64,000 nt of DNA from Marchantia polymorpha subsp. ruderalis (Eukaryota; Streptophyta; Marchantiopsida; Marchantiales; Marchantiaceae): NCBI GenBank assembly GCA_037833965.1, contig AP031353.1, forward strand, positions 15,316,501 to 15,380,500, read 5' to 3'. Below the pieces are notes generated by a model. The model was given only the letters and a program-made list of their open reading frames with translations, did no database searches and was not told the origin of the DNA. Made by a program: the position numbers and the translations under genes. Positions 12,795 to 26,574 of the stretch are shown piece by piece; the stretch's first letter is position 1; each line of letters begins with the position of its first letter.

Positions 12795-14148
12795 ACCTTA
12801 AAAGTAGTTCAACTCAATATATACAATTCATACCTTCGCTATGGGCGCTCCACATGCTGCGAGTAATCATCATTCGGGACAGTTGAGGTGCCTGGTTTGA
12901 TACCTGGAGTGGTTCTACTGTCCACTCTCTATTTCTCAGAGCAACACTCTGCGAACATTGTATAATTCTGACTGCAACTTGAGTCTTTTTGCTACTTGTT
13001 CTTTACCTTCCATTCCAGAGGTCAACAGAGTGCGGATTTACTTGTTATGCACTTGTAAAAATATGATATATTGAATAATAGTCTATGTGATAACGTAAGT
13101 ACAGCTGAAGATGTAATTGCATTTAACTACTTTCCAAGAAAATACAAGCTCTCGATTTGTAAGACAGTTGCATTCATAGAGTTCTTACATTACTGAAGAC
13201 CCTGTGTAAGTGAAGCAAGGGAAGTTACTCCTGACGTGTTGGGTGGACATAGTCGCAGTTTCAGCATAATCCCAGCAAGAGGAAGCGCCAACTCATTCAA
13301 TAGTTCAAATACGGAAATGTTTATAATATAAATATATTTCGATGTATTCAATTTTTCATACATTGATACGAGAGACATACGTATACAAATATAAATCAAT
13401 TTAAGATCTAACTCTAAGGATTGACAAATATATTGATGGCACACTTACCATCTATCTGAGATGGATATGAACAAGTCATGTGATGTATTAAATGGTGAAG
13501 AAAAAATGTGATTGGTCTATTGCATGTTCCATCTTCCATAATTTATTCTGGGGATATTTATACCGAATACAAAGGAGAATCCATCGGTGATGGCGCAGCA
13601 TCCAAGATTTGACTTCTCACCTTAATAAGAGCCTCAGGCTAGTTGCAGCTTCACATGCCAAAGAGCACGCTGGAGCAAGATGCTGTAGTAAGTTTAACGT
13701 CGAATCAAATCTACAAGTGCCGTCAAGACAATTCGGATCCAGCGCTTGTCGACAAAGTCTATAAGACATCAAAGAGTCCACAAGCTTCTAGATCTGCAAG
13801 CATTTAGAAAGAAGTCTGCAGTTCAAAATAATTTACGACGTCTGCTGCATGATACCACTGCTTGTGAGTAACTCTTCTCGACGGACTCCTTGAATCCGAT
13901 GTCTAGATCTAGTACAAATTCAATGTCTGCTGCTGACAGTTTCATAGTTTGACATGTAGTTTCGCTATCACGTAACAAATGTACAGGTATATATTGGCCT
14001 AGATTCATCAGTCAGCCAAGTGAGGACTGGAAAAAACACATTTGAAAGACCGAATAGCATGATATGATATCTAGAGGTGTCCCTGATATGTTTTTTGTGT
14101 CGCGTACATTTGGACATTCATGTTGAGGCAGTAGCTTCAAATCTCATA

Positions 14149-14185
14149 ATACAGTCGAATACAGTCGTGTGATACAGTCGAATAC
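14149..14185. repeat. Short direct repeat cluster (atacagtcgaatac)
   Basis: The core atacagtcgaatac occurs twice, about 23 bp apart, with a third partial copy (atacagtcg) between them. It looks like local slippage or tandem duplication in intergenic DNA. Confidence 0.8.
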
Positions 14186-14522
14186 TCCTACCCAGCGCTT
14201 GATTACTGATATCATGAACTCTAGTACCTAAAGCGGATTGTCTTCTCACTTGATCACAGAGGCCGAATATCTTGTAAGAGCAGCCAGCAGGAAGTGACAA
14301 ATCGTTTCGGCTATCGGCAATACAGTTCCAGTTGGAGTCAAGGCAAGCAAATTTTGATTACCATCATTTAAAGGTTGTTTTGCCTATCCATCAGTTTGGG
14401 AGCAGATTATTGGAAGTTTTCATATCATGATTCACTAGAATGTGACTAAGTTCTGCTGCCAACCTCGAAGTTTTCTGATTGCATGAAACGGATGGCTCTT
14501 TACTCTGCCTGCAGGAAAAGCA

Positions 14523-16674
14523 ATGGGTAGAAGAGCTATACCGAAATCCGGCTCCTTACAAGCTGTGCTATTTGACGTAGATGGAACTCTGTGCGAATCT
14601 GACGCTCTGCATTTTAAAGTGTATGTGGACATGCTGCAAGAGGTACATGACCCTTCTATCTTTACGAGTGGTTCGTTCCTTCGAAATCTAGCGCTTGATG
14701 TATGAAAGTATAAGATGAAGGATTTTCTTCCAGTAAATTCGTGAAAGAACACAAATGTTTAGTCTATTCTATCCACACTTAAAACATTCCTGAAGGATCC
14801 AACTGGCAGCTCCTCTTACAAATTTTGCTTTGACAGGCGGGGTACAATGGTGGTGTACCTATAAGTGAGGAATTCTTCAAGGAGCACATTACCGGAAAGT
14901 TTAATACAGAAGTTGGCGAGTTTCTGTGGCCAGACTGGGATCCAGTGGCTCAAAGAAAATTCACTGATGACAAAGAAACAAGATTCAGAAGGTTATATCT
15001 CCGGACCATGATTGATCTGATTTCTTTTCCTCGTTCTTTTGTGGGGGATATCTCAGCTTGGACCTTTGTGCTAGGACAGTCACTTCATCCCCTGCATTGC
15101 TCTGCGGGGGACACAATAGAGTCCCGAGTACATCATCCACGAGGGCCTTCTGCTGCAATGTGCACAGCCCGAGACCCCACACCAATTTATCTTGGAAGCA
15201 GAACATTCGAATTGTCTCAGAACCAAAATGGCTCGTCGGATTCTTGCTTTTTTTTTCCGAATTATTTTAATTCTTTAGATGGTTCGTATATTCTTGTTAC
15301 ATATCAAAAAATCTCTCTTCAACGAACAAATGGACGGCCGCTATTTATGAGCCCCGTGCTAAGCCCTGTTGTCTTATGACTTGGGAACAATACTGCTTCG
15401 CCATCGGAGAGAAATATCTGTGCTGAGAATTAATGGACTTCCCTTTTGTGAAGGTAATGTGAAAAATGAATTTATGGCTTTCTATATAAACTATGAAAGG
15501 GTTATTAAATTATATAGAAGGCAGTAAGTAGAATATACAGAAAGTGCAATATCACTAGCACATGATCAAATCAGGCCGCAAATAGAAAGTCACATCTGCT
15601 TGATCCTCGACTACAGAGTATGAGCAGACTAGAGACAATTCGATCAGCAAATTATTAGCTCGTAACTACAGGATACTCAAGGACTTGAAGATTTTATCAC
15701 TAGCCTTCATCGCCTGCTAATAGCTACTGATAGAAGTGCTGTAGGTACATTTGTTTATTTTTGTTGGATGAATTACTTCTGATATCCGTCGCGAATATTT
15801 GCTTTATGTCCAATTGTTCCAGGCTGGCTGAAACGCAGTTGATAACCAAGAGAGGCTTGAACAAATTTTGCGACTGGCTGAAAAAGAACAACATCCGAAG
15901 AGCAGCAGTGACGAATGCTCCCCGTATCAATGCCGAGCAAATGATCAAGGCTGTTGGATTGGGTGATTTTTTCGAACACATAGTCATAGGATACGAGTGT
16001 GAGCGAGCCAAACCATTTCCAGATCCTTACTTGATGGCTCTCAAACTTCTTGGAGTACCAGCAGACAAGGCTTTCGCAGTTGAGGTAATGGTCTCTTTCG
16101 TCGTGCCAATGGTCGCTTCTCTGCAGGAAATCCCCATAATGCCAGAACCAAAAAAATTACTCTATCCGGAAGTGCAAGTGTTCCATTACGATCACACCAT
16201 TGGAGAGAATGTTGGTAACCTTGACGTACATTCCACTCGGGCCTGGTCGGAGTTTTCGCGGTGTCGTGATTTAGATTATGACGAGCTATATTGTGACCTA
16301 ATTTTGGTCTCTGCAATTCACTGAGTGGTAAATAAGAAGAATGGAAACTACTGCCTGAGGAAAACTAGCAAGCAATTCCTATGTTTAATATGCTTCATTC
16401 GAATACTGAACTGCTTAGGAGATTTGTAAGTGCAGGGAGCAAAGATGTTCTGTCAATATGATTAAGCTCATCATTTCGGAAAATTTCGAATCTGATTTTG
16501 AAATTTTGTTCATCCTACCAGGATTCGCAATCAGGGCTGCAAGCAGCTGTGGATGCCCAACTAGCTGTAGTAGGCATTGTTGGTGCTACTCCTGCTGGTG
16601 TTCTTTTGCAAACAGGAGCAGCGTTCACGATCGAGGATTTTGAAGACCCAGCTCTTTGGAAAGCTTTAGAATAG
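14523..16674 (+). CDS. Sgpp-like HAD-superfamily sugar-phosphatase
   Basis: This is a haloacid-dehalogenase hydrolase close to the plant Sgpp group of broad sugar-phosphatases. Four exons join in phase: 14523-14642, 14837-14991, 15823-16084 and 16522-16674, giving 229 aa, near the usual length. HAD motif I is FDVDGT with the nucleophile Asp at residue 18 and the acid/base Asp at 20. The cap contains GGVPISEEFF and ITGKFN. Motif II is RAAVTNAP, motif III lies in ECERAKPFPDPY, and motif IV (VEDSQSG) is split across the last intron. The C-terminus FEDPALWKALE matches the family ending. Intron 2 (14992-15822) is unusually long and contains an accidental read-through frame. A pyrimidine tract plus cag ends 6 nt before the ATG, so a non-coding first exon is likely upstream. 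Substrate is inferred from family only. Confidence 0.92.
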
Positions 16675-16960
16675 ATGCTTCTTTTGTTCCACGTGACTAT
16701 CTAGATCTAACTTTTCGTTATGAGATCAAGTAGCCTCGTCATGGGATTCTCTATCTTCTTATACAAGCAGCGCTACCTGAGATGCAGCACAATGCAATGT
16801 CTTCCCCCAGGGTTTCCATGTGTATATCTGTTGTTAAACTTGAAAGCATACTCTCTCGCCCTTGGTGCATCAGGAGATGTCAATCCAATACCATCGTGTG
16901 CCTTGATGAATCTTATGAAATGGAATTACACGCGTATTCAAATGGTGTAAATATGAAGGA

Positions 16961-16966
16961 AATAAA
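16961..16966 (+). terminator. Possible poly(A) signal of the Sgpp-like gene
   Basis: AATAAA lies 287 bases after the stop codon, followed by an AT-rich stretch. The spacing is plausible for a plant 3' untranslated region, but the hexamer is common in AT-rich DNA. Confidence 0.35.
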
Positions 16967-19900
16967 CTTCAGGCCTAACAGACAGGATGATTTTGACCTT
17001 GATAAAATAGACGTTAAGATTAGAATAGTTACTGGATACTTTAACCCTTGTGCATTATAAATAAGACGTATATAATGCAATTTCATTTCATTACTATATA
17101 CATTAATAAGTATATCACATTTATCATTCTACCAATAATAACAAAAACAAATACATTCTACTCATAAGCATTGCATAAAATAATATACTGAGATTGAACC
17201 AAATCCACCTGTGTTACAAACTATATTTAATTCCAAAAACATCTCGAAAACATCTAGTTTATGGTGCAAATATCAGGTGACTGGATATTACAATAATCAT
17301 TTTAAAGTGCAACATGTAAATTTTCACCATCCTCTCATTAATTAAATTTTAGTAGATATCAAACATAAATGGACTTCACTTTCATGGCTCATCGATAATG
17401 GGATGGTAGAAGAGAATGAAAAAGTGCGTTACTTGAATAGAAAGGATAACGCATGTTAGAAGGCTATGTGACCTAGGACGGTATACGGTGTGATTGTTGT
17501 GGAACCACCGTCACACTCTCTGTTTTCGAAGCCCATGCAGGCAGATGTATGAATAGACCGAGTGCGAATATCTTTTTGAGCAACAGTAAGTCCTTATCAG
17601 AATGTCGGTTCGAGTCACTTGCAAACATATATACCAAACATAACATATCATGCAATAAACTCAAACCAACAAAAATCACAAATCAATCACTATACCATCC
17701 ACATAACATATATATCAAATCAACTTCCAAAACTTTCATTCTTGTTCAGAATCAATCATCAAAATTTAGATGTCTAATTGCATACACAATTACTCAGTAT
17801 ACATTTCCAAATAAATCATCATTAATCTCTCATATCAAAATTTTAGAAAATTAATATAATTCACTTTTATAACTTTATGATTTGCATTAACATTCAATTT
17901 AAATTGATGCCACTGAAATTAAACATATTCATGATTAGAAATTTAATTTAATTTTAAAATTCATATAAATTTCTTCTTCCAACTGATTCAAATTTTTTTT
18001 TCTTAAAAAAAAAAATTTACCTCAAAATATTTTCAAAATTCATCAATATAGATTCAATTTCAATCAAATAACAAACTGGCTAACAAACTATTCTTCTGAA
18101 ATTTATTAATTAAATCTATCCAACTAGACGATAGCATTTTTCTTCAATACAACACAACATTACTTGAAGGTTTCAATTATATGATGTTCATCTCATATGT
18201 ATAACTATATATATTGATAACTAAAATTAATTTTTTGAAAAAATTATGCGTATATCATTATATCATTCATTATATATATATAATTAAAATATCATTTAAA
18301 TTATCTTAAATAAAAATAAAATATGGTAGTAACATATATGTGAATTTATTATTTCTTTCTGATTTGATCAATTGTAATTTTGTGAGTTGTATAATAATTC
18401 TATACATTAATCATGTTACTGTAAAAAAAATTACCCATATTTGACATGTACATACATGCAGTTCTGAGAATGAATTTTGAACTTTTTATGAAAGTCAAAT
18501 ATACCTGTGGTACATGAATTTACAAATAGCAATTAAATTTCAAGCATTGTATGTAAATTACAAGAGTGATGATATTTTTTATTGTATTCATGTACATTCG
18601 CCATCGCTCCTAAATCAACAAAATGATATCCTTAATAATTGCATTGTCCTTGACAATGTAATTATTGTGATTTTATCAATAAAAAATATTTGTAGCTCAA
18701 CTTTTTCTCTTTACTGTTTGATTTCATCCATACCAATTCAGGAATTTGATTTGTACTCAACAACGACACGATTAATGCACCTTTTTGTTTTCCTTTACAT
18801 TTCACCCCTGATTTGTATGCTATTTTATCATGTAATGTATCACTATACACAATTTCATGTCTCTTCATCTACGATATAATTGTATGATATATTGCAAATC
18901 AATGATGATCTCTCCAAACAAATTGATGATTCTAACACACATCTACTCCAGTGTGGAAATTTCATGCAATAAGCCATGAAAACATAGTGGTAATGATTAT
19001 GGCTTAGTTCTTCTATTATATCTTTGGAGCAAAAGACTCCTAGGATGCTTGACATATGAGCTCATGTGTCTAGCTACATGAGCTCATTAAGTCTCTGGTC
19101 ATTCAACCAGCGTGAATGACACTATTTCACAAACATTCCCAAGAATCATCGTATATAATAGAATCAGTTACGCAACCAGCTCAAGATGGATGTAGATGGA
19201 TTTGGAATATGACAGTCATCGCTTATCATGTTGAAGTATTCTATACTGCGTATCAGCCTTTTTTGGACTGTATGAAGAATATAATTGATGTGGGCAAGAA
19301 GCGTGTGATGCGCTTGACGTTATGGATGTGTATCCCACCATAAATCAATCGTTCAGAACTTGTCAGTGTGAAACATTGAATTCCCTTGACGATCACCGGT
19401 GTATGCAGCTTTCTGGTGTAATTTACCATGAGTGAAGGAAAGGACATCACGTGTATGATCGATAAGCAAATGCTTTCCAACATCAGTCGTAGCAGCAACA
19501 CTGACTGGTCATTCAGTTTCAAATCCCGGATTGGTGTTCCTCAAGTTAAATGCCTCGCCACTAAGCGTCTTAGATATGTTCTGCTTTTATTAGAGCTCAC
19601 CATGTTGCAACATTCGCAAGAATCTGTCCTCTTCAGCTTGAAGTGAGCACCTCACTTGTATATATCTAACTGTTGATGGAATGATCTATCTCAATCTATG
19701 GCAGCTCCATGACCCACAATCTATTTAAACTCAGCCATTTCAATAAACGTGGATGATTGATTTCCTCTCTCGCTCAAGCAAAGGTTGTTGGCTAGACGAT
19801 CCGTTTGTTACTCATCCCTCATTTAGTCTCAATCGCTCATTTGACCTTCACTACAATTTCAACATGCAGTGTGTTTTCATCTGTGATTTTGTTTCTCAAT

Positions 19901-20961
19901 TGACAGAAGACACACGCAAAAGATAAATACATCTAATGTAAAGTAAACCTCTAAGCTGCTTGGATCAGGACTATGAACAGATCTCAAGTTGTTTCATTTG
20001 ATTCGAGTCATCCCATTTGATGTCGTGACTCAAGTTGCAGTCCGAAATTATCCGATCACTTAGAAACAGTATTTCAGTTGAGTGCTACACGTGACAAAGT
20101 CCTGTTTATAACGCCTACCAAATCTTAGTTAGAAGCAGTCTTCTTCCAACACCTCCTGTATGTGCAAGAATTCTTCAACGGGTTTCACGAATAGGCATCA
20201 GTGGAGTTTTGATCCTAAAAGCTTCGGTTACTAAATAATCTAGACCTTCAAGCCGATGCGTCTCACAGTGCGTGTGTACGAATTGAAGTCAAGGAATTCG
20301 GTGTCTGCAATCGTTCGGCGTTCAACCAGTTACTTTACGAGCCTGACCTGTCGGAGAAAGAATGACTAAGAATCTCACAGCCCAACCTCGATCGCAGGCG
20401 TGAGGCAACCAGTGACTAATGCACGTGTTCCACCGACAAATTCCAAAACACGAAATTCCAAAATATGATTTTTTCATCTAGTCAATTCGGTTCACAAAGT
20501 CGTGCGAGGTAATTCATGTCGTCTACTCTAATTAGGCCCATGACAGCCACACATAGAGCAGAGACAATAATTTCCTCTACGATGGAGCAGCCATGAGAAC
20601 CGAGTTGTTTCGAATTGGAATATTTTTATGTAGACAAGGAACTAACATGGAATTCTCGACAAGGTGACGCTGAACCTCTTTACCACTAACCAAACATTCC
20701 ACTGTCGGTGTGATACTCTACAGTAATCACTACAAATTTCTGGGGCTTTCGTGGCCAGGGAAACATATTTATGGTTTCGTCGTCCTTGTGTTTTCTTTGG
20801 TTTTCGGAAAGAAAAAGTTGGGATCGGGGCATCTGCCTAGCTGTTATATGTCGAAGAGCATGAGCCTTCTGGACGATGATAACTTTGCCGTCATCAAATG
20901 AAGGCTGGCCACTCCGCGAGTTACCGTCTTTCAAAATTTACAAAAACCTCTGAGCTCGACG
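16967..20961. other. AT-rich spacer
   Basis: No gene is recognised. The segment from about 17050 to 19000 is extremely AT-rich, with poly-A and poly-T runs and TA tracts around 18200-18300. The segment from 19100 to 20700 has more balanced composition but only short frames with no family resemblance. A 12-bp inverted duplication lies at 19056-19087. The right end includes the 3' flank of the minus-strand GT43 gene. Confidence 0.5.
19056..19087. repeat. 12-bp inverted duplication with self-palindromic arms
   Basis: The arms at 19056-19067 and 19076-19087 share atgagctcatg and are reverse complements across an 8-nt spacer. Each arm contains the palindrome atgagctcat, so the pair is both a direct and an inverted repeat. 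Confidence 0.8.
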
Positions 20962-22970
20962 TCAAGACTCTTGCTTCTTCGCATTTTTTTTCCCCTGATT
21001 TCTATGTCTCCCCTGTCGTTTCTTCTCATGGGACTCTTCCACAGATGTCTTGATAACTGGAGGTGGAGGAGGAGATGGCTCTGGCCAAGGGGTGTGCTTG
21101 GATGGTACAATGATTTCCAACTTCGGATCTAATACCCACCTGCAAAATTCGTTCAAACAGAACTTCAATATTAGCACTTCAACCCTCAAACTGGTATGAG
21201 ATATGGTGGCCAACGGAAAACCTTCCCTAAACCTTTGCGATCAATCACACGAGCAAATGCAAGACGTCCGCTCACTACAAACTCACGAGGATAGTCCTCA
21301 GTATGTTCGTGTTGTTAACCACAGATTCTCAGTGAAAAAGACTGGGTTTCACAATGATTTGCATATTCATAAGATTGCTCGCTTCCATGTAGAGTAAAGA
21401 TGATAGCATACACAGACAGCCGGCACAACGGAGAAAAGGGTTGGAAATCTAACCCTTCAGGATATTTGCTATCGGCACGAGCTTCGGAGCGCGCCCACCA
21501 AACCAGAATATCGCGTCCACAGTCACCAAGTGGTTCAATAAATGCTTCGTCAGACACCATGACTGTTGGACTACCTACGTTATCGCTTTCATTAGCCCAT
21601 TCATCCCAGTCCTTGATCCAGCTCGGTTTATTGCCCAGTTCGAACAAGACTGCAGAATCAAACACGAATCCTGACCATTCGAAATTCCACGAGGTTCTGC
21701 TTTTGCCATCTACAGAGGGTAACGTCCCGTACTCAGAATGCCAACCAATCAAGAACCCCGATGCGTTACAGGCAGGACCTTGCACGGGAAGAAACGGTGA
21801 GCTCGCCTGAGTGGCATCCATTGCACTCCACCTCAACGGTGAGTCCCCTGTTTCGTAAGATTTGGGAGGCATGAGAAGCCCCACTGACAGCGCACCAAAC
21901 CAGTTTACACGTTGCGCTTCATCGAAGAGCTCGAGCCTGTGAGAATTGCTTTCATCCGCAAAAACCACAACTCCCTCTAACTGCCTCTCCTTTATAAACC
22001 TGCACATTAGGAAAGATAATTAGACGGAGATGTCGGCCAATTGTGTTAGGAATGTGAAACTGCATAGCCTCATGACATCATTCTTATGACAGCAAACTCG
22101 GCGCTCATGAGGACGTTGCAGTTTCTCATTCCGTGCTTCGCCGTGTTCATCTGCGAATTTTGCTTAAGAAAGGTCCTGCAGAGAGAGCACTTTGAGACAA
22201 TACCTTAAACCTCTGAGGCGCAACAGTGTCTCCATGTTGCGGCGTTTTGGCCAAGCTGGTGGCATGGGTTGCGTTAGATGGAGATGGTGGACATTCAGAC
22301 CAGAATTTGACAGTATATCAGCTGTCTCCGTGGACCTTCCACCCGCCTCAACCACAATCCAAGAAACCTGCCCTGGCACGAGCATGAGAGTGTTCTTGAG
22401 ACTCGCCAGATGGATCTTCTGGAACGTCCGGCGGAAGGTTGGCGTAACTACAATGAGAGGTTTTCTTCTCTGGATGGAGCCGTAAAGTTTTCTTTGCTCT
22501 TGCTGCACTCTAGAAATAAGGATATGCGCCGTGATGATTTCCTCTGGGTCCGGATGAGGCCATGGTCGAATCAATATTCCGTGCCGGCCAACATGAACTC
22601 GGCTACTTTTTACACCATCTTCGTGATAAAGTCCGCTCGGTTTCAGGTCCGCGAAGGGCAAAAGTTCCTGCGATGATTTGACGCCCGTACGGTTCACCTC
22701 GGCGAGGGCTTCAGCGAATTGAACGCTAGCTGAAGGCAAATAATTGGCTCGATTGGCGTAGGCTTCCGAGCTCCTCAGGTTGACGACGATCAACAACGAT
22801 TCTCGAGAAAGACGAAAACCAAGAACAAGGCTGGCAATGCAAAAGGAAAAGTGCAGAATCAATCGAAAGACAGAGGAGGCCGAGCGCAGAGCGGCATCGC
22901 CGGATTGCTCAGGGCTACTGCCACGCCGGCCCGTGCGGCTCCGAAAGGCTCGCTGCCCCGCGGGCTTCAT
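20962..22970 (-). CDS. IRX14-like GT43 glycosyltransferase (xylan backbone synthesis)
   Basis: This is a Golgi type II membrane glycosyltransferase of family GT43, whose plant IRX9/IRX14 members take part in beta-1,4-xylan backbone elongation. Three exons join in phase: 22970-22204, 21999-21454 and 21139-20962, giving 496 aa, close to Arabidopsis IRX14. A single hydrophobic anchor lies near residues 33-52 (LILHFSFCIASLVLGF). The catalytic region begins with PLIVVTPTFRR, and the nucleotide-sugar motif is seen as VVVFADESN (Asp271-Glu272-Ser273). It continues with NWFGALSVG, WNFEWSGFVFDSAVLF and VWWARSEARADSKYPEGWVLDP. The tail has a proline run (EPSPPPPP) and a Lys/Arg-rich end. The start ATG opens a basic cytosolic tail before the anchor. 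Whether it is a true IRX14 orthologue or another bryophyte GT43 member needs a tree. Confidence 0.93.
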
Positions 22971-23440
22971 CCCGACCCAAGCTTCCGCCTCCGCCTAACA
23001 GCTTCCCGGGCGCTCTTCGGCAGCTCCATCGACCACCACACCATCAGAAATCTCTCGCTCGAGAAACCCCTCCACGACAGGAGGCCACGCCGAAACGCAA
23101 ACCAAAGTCTCCTGCCCCATCGCTACTCGCCTCTCCTCTCCTCCGAACTCTACACAACGAACTCGACCACGACCCCGGAGCGCTCCTCGACGCACTTCCA
23201 CGACCGACACCGGCCTCAACCTCGGCCTCGGGCTCTCAGCTCATAGACTTCGTCCCACCATCGCTCGAATTCTTGTGCCTCTTTCCTTCGTCATCACGTC
23301 ACTCTATCGGTCCCTGTCGCGTCCCACATGCGCGATCGCAGTCAGTTCAGTGCAGGACAAGTGCGCCCCCCAGCAAGAAACGCGCCCGGTCGTTCGGTCA
23401 CAGGGTACAGGTCGAAGTCGTCGTCGTCGGTAGCCCTCGT

Positions 23441-23462
23441 AGCAGCAGCAGCAGCAGCAGCG
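23441..23462. repeat. AGC trinucleotide microsatellite
   Basis: About seven AGC units lie in the GC-rich island upstream of the GT43 gene. Confidence 0.9.
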
Positions 23463-23830
23463 GCTTTGTCCAGCTCCCAGTGCGACTTCGGAACTCCGAC
23501 CGAGCACCACCCGCGCCCGGACCGATCCGCTCCAGACAAGCCGCGGAGGGAGCGTCTGGCCTTCATCCATTTGAGGACAGTTGAGGCGAGTGACGGGGCG
23601 AGTTTGAAATTCGGACTGCGAGGACGTCAAGAAATCAAGAAGCTGTCTCTTGTTCGGACAGTGCAGCGCGCCTCGTCCCGGCCGTCCCGACCCAGCGGTG
23701 ACAGCGCTCCCCATGCCGCCAAGCTCCCGCGCCAGCAGCGGGCCCCACCAACTCCCTCCCGTACTGTCTGAACTCGCGCTCCGCCTCCAGCTACTACTGC
23801 TGTACTGTACTGGAAGTCTGGAAACAATGC

Positions 23831-23863
23831 CTCCATCCATCCATACATCCATCTATCCATCCA
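23831..23863. repeat. Imperfect ATCC tetranucleotide microsatellite
   Basis: About eight ATCC-type units with two interruptions (ATAC, ATCT) lie upstream of the GT43 gene. Confidence 0.85.
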
Positions 23864-24180
23864 CTAACCCACCGCCGTGATCGACCTCCGTTCCCCTCGA
23901 CAGTCCCCATTCAGGATTGCGCTGCCCTGCCGACAGAGAGTTAGTGTAATGTCCGCTTCTTTCTGTTCCGATTTACGGAGATCGACGGCGAGGACTGTTC
24001 TGAACACTTTCCGGTGGCTAATGATTTCGGTTTCGGTACAATCATGTGCTGTACATCGCGAAGTTCGCGATTCTTTTGGCGTGACTCCTCTCGTTGTCGT
24101 CTACGGCAAGACCTCTGGGATGCGTATCCGCATGACTGCTACAATTGATTGTTAGGGTACTGTAATGGAAGACGGATAAT

Positions 24181-26574
24181 CACAGTGTCGCTGTTACTGT
24201 TGCATTATGAGGCTGAGAAGTCGTACAATTATGGGATGCTGACTTTGGACACCGCCCTGGAAATCTGATCTGAAAAGGGAATTTGGGGTCCCTGCGCAAG
24301 AAGGTGAAGTGAAGAGGGGTGATACCAAAAATTGTGATGAGTAAGAAGCCAGGACAGAGTGAACGGACTGTACGAGGATTAGTTTTATAAGTAGTACTTG
24401 ATCGACGGCAGCGGCTTCGCATGGAATGAACCGCCCAGCGCAACTTGTCGAGCACAATTGGGACCGTCAATTTGATCCACTGGCATCACACCATCCCCAC
24501 GTATTCCTGGCTGTTTCATGGATGGCGACAGTGGTGCATAGATTTCTGGAAGCGGCAGTAAGCAGTTCAAATGAACCGGCCAAAATGCTTTGCTCAGATT
24601 TGTGGCTTCTTCCTAAACGCGAAATGCCCTTCATCAGTGTCAAATTTGATTATACAGTTTACACAAGGCCGCTTCAGAACTGCATAATATCACTTTAACA
24701 TTGAGTGACTTACAGTTACCTCCCCTCGCTGTGAACTGTTCCAATCTTATGCATCATCTCCGAACCAAGACTGTGTGCTCGGGGTCCATTAATTATTTCC
24801 AGCCAACAAGAAGGATGCTCACTGGTTTTCCTACCCATATCCTATTATGGGCATTGTTATCAGCATATAGGTTAAACCAACAACTCTCAGCCTTCTCAAT
24901 ATTCCAACCCGCATTATACATGAAGATATTATACAAGAAAGAATCACATCCCGAGTCACATTGTACTCTTGGTCATCATTCCACGACACAATATCCAGTT
25001 TCACTGAATTCATGAAGTGCTCGGATCACTAAATCATACAAGCTCATCGCTGCCAACTCCAAATCCTCATAATTCACAAAGTTAACAAAACTCTTGATGG
25101 GATGACTGCAAGACATCTGAATTCTATATATCTTTATGAACTATAACTTCATGATGTTTTTTTTTCTGATTATTATCAATTTTATATTGCAACTTGTTTG
25201 GAGCTTAGCAATCACATGTGAACAAAAAAGATGTGTCAATTGTTGTAGTAAGACGAATAGTCGATGCAATAAAGAAAGCTCTAATGCATGATCAATATAA
25301 GATTTACATATCTCTTTCTCGGAAAGCCTATGTATTACTATTAAATGTACAGTTTGAGAATAAAATTGACATAATTATTTTTATATCTTTATTATAATCA
25401 TTAAGAAGATTGATTTATCAATTAAATCTGTAGAAATTCAGTACATATAATTTACAAAGAGAAAAAATATCCGAATTTATCACATTATGATTTATTCTTC
25501 TGCCATCATAAAGATACTTGCAGCGTACAACATTTTTCATGACGTTAAGTGCATTTTTTAAGACAACATATTAATTCATTATTATATCTTGTTTCCAAAT
25601 TCTTTTTTCTATTATTTTGAAAGTTCCATTATTCATATTGTTACACGGCTACTATGATAAGAGAATATGAAATGAATCATATTTTGATTCATTGATATAA
25701 AAATAATTTTGTAGTGTGAGAACAAAAATCTATTTACTGTAGACAGATAAAACTGCATGAAAAATCAATATTATAGATTCTAGATATTTTGAACTCTTCA
25801 AAAATTAATATTTTGGATCGTACACACTTTAAATTAGGTTCATGATAGAATAAAAATAAAATAAAAATTTCAACTTTTTATAAAAAGACATCAATTCTTT
25901 TATTATGATATTCATAGATTTCAAACTAGATCTCCATAAATAGAAAATATAAAAAGAAAGAGCTAGAGAAATATGTATATATATATATATATATAAGATT
26001 CAAGAAGTTCATAATAAATTTATTAAATCTGACCGTAGTACTCTCCATATTGATCAATTTATTTATGGATGGATGTTATGCACCGGTGCTCTACCTCCAT
26101 AGCATGTCGGTAGGTCCTAGTGATGTCCGCCATGTTTTGTTGATTCGAGAGATCATTCAGGTCGTCCAATTGATGCTAGTAACACTAGTTCAACCGCAAT
26201 TAGTGTGTCTTCTATTGTTTATTGTATGTTAGTTTTTGGGACTTATACATATGATAGGGAACAGTTGTGAGATGTTGAGGGCAGTTCCTTGGACTACTAA
26301 TAGTTAGTTTTTCTAAAGTCATGTCAACATTACATAGCCGCTCCCGCCCAATGTTTGTCAGCGTGATTGACTCCCGCTCGGCAAGTGCAATCCAGCGGTC
26401 TTCTTGCTTGTACATTCAATCTTATTTATATATATAATGCTTTGATTTGCTTTATCTTTAATTAACTTCAGTTGGCTACTAGCTTGTACAACATTGTGCC
26501 TAGGTTCAGATTTTTCCACTAGTTACATTGTTGTTGTTAGTGTTTGGCTTGGGTTGAATGATATTTTTTTCCTA
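24181..26574. other. Spacer, AT-rich in its right half
   Basis: No gene is recognised. Composition is intermediate up to about 25.0 kb, then strongly AT-rich to about 26.03 kb, with a TA dinucleotide run at 25973-25995. A more balanced patch at 26050-26410 has short frames only. The segment ends in a pyrimidine-rich stretch plus tag at about 26565-26574 that resembles a splice acceptor for the open segment that follows. Confidence 0.45.
25973..25995. repeat. TA dinucleotide run
   Basis: A nearly uninterrupted alternating TA tract inside AT-rich intergenic DNA. Confidence 0.85.

Larger units (their letters stand above)
11714..14522. other. Spacer between the NDUFAF6-like and Sgpp-like genes
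   Basis: No convincing coding exon is present, and the short open frames lack family resemblance. The spacer contains two inverted duplications (12089-12119 and 12758-12794) and a small cluster of direct repeats at 14149-14185. The right end (14500-14517) is a pyrimidine-rich acceptor-like tract ending in cag just before the next ATG. This suggests that the next gene has an upstream non-coding exon inside the spacer. Confidence 0.5.
22971..24180 (-). promoter_or_regulatory. GC-rich leader/promoter island of the GT43 gene
   Basis: Immediately upstream of the GT43 start the composition becomes very GC-rich and simple-sequence-rich, then falls back to AT-rich beyond about 24.2 kb. It contains an AGC trinucleotide run at 23441-23462 and an imperfect ATCC run at 23831-23863. 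Overlapping long frames occur on both strands in this stretch. They lack family resemblance and are best explained by the low stop-codon density of GC-rich DNA. I infer that it holds the 5' untranslated region and promoter. Confidence 0.45.

Noticed and set aside
14945..15379. Open frame continuing from exon 2 of the Sgpp-like gene into its intron
   Set aside because: The HAD motifs resume only at 15823 in phase with a donor at 14992. The read-through peptide has no resemblance to the family.
17050..19000. Organelle DNA insertion or transposon in the AT-rich block
   Set aside because: I saw no terminal repeats, no reverse transcriptase, integrase or transposase motifs, and no recognisable plastid or mitochondrial gene.
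22851..23852. Overlapping frames on both strands upstream of the GT43 gene
   Set aside because: They are shadows of a GC-rich microsatellite-bearing leader, with no recognisable domain.
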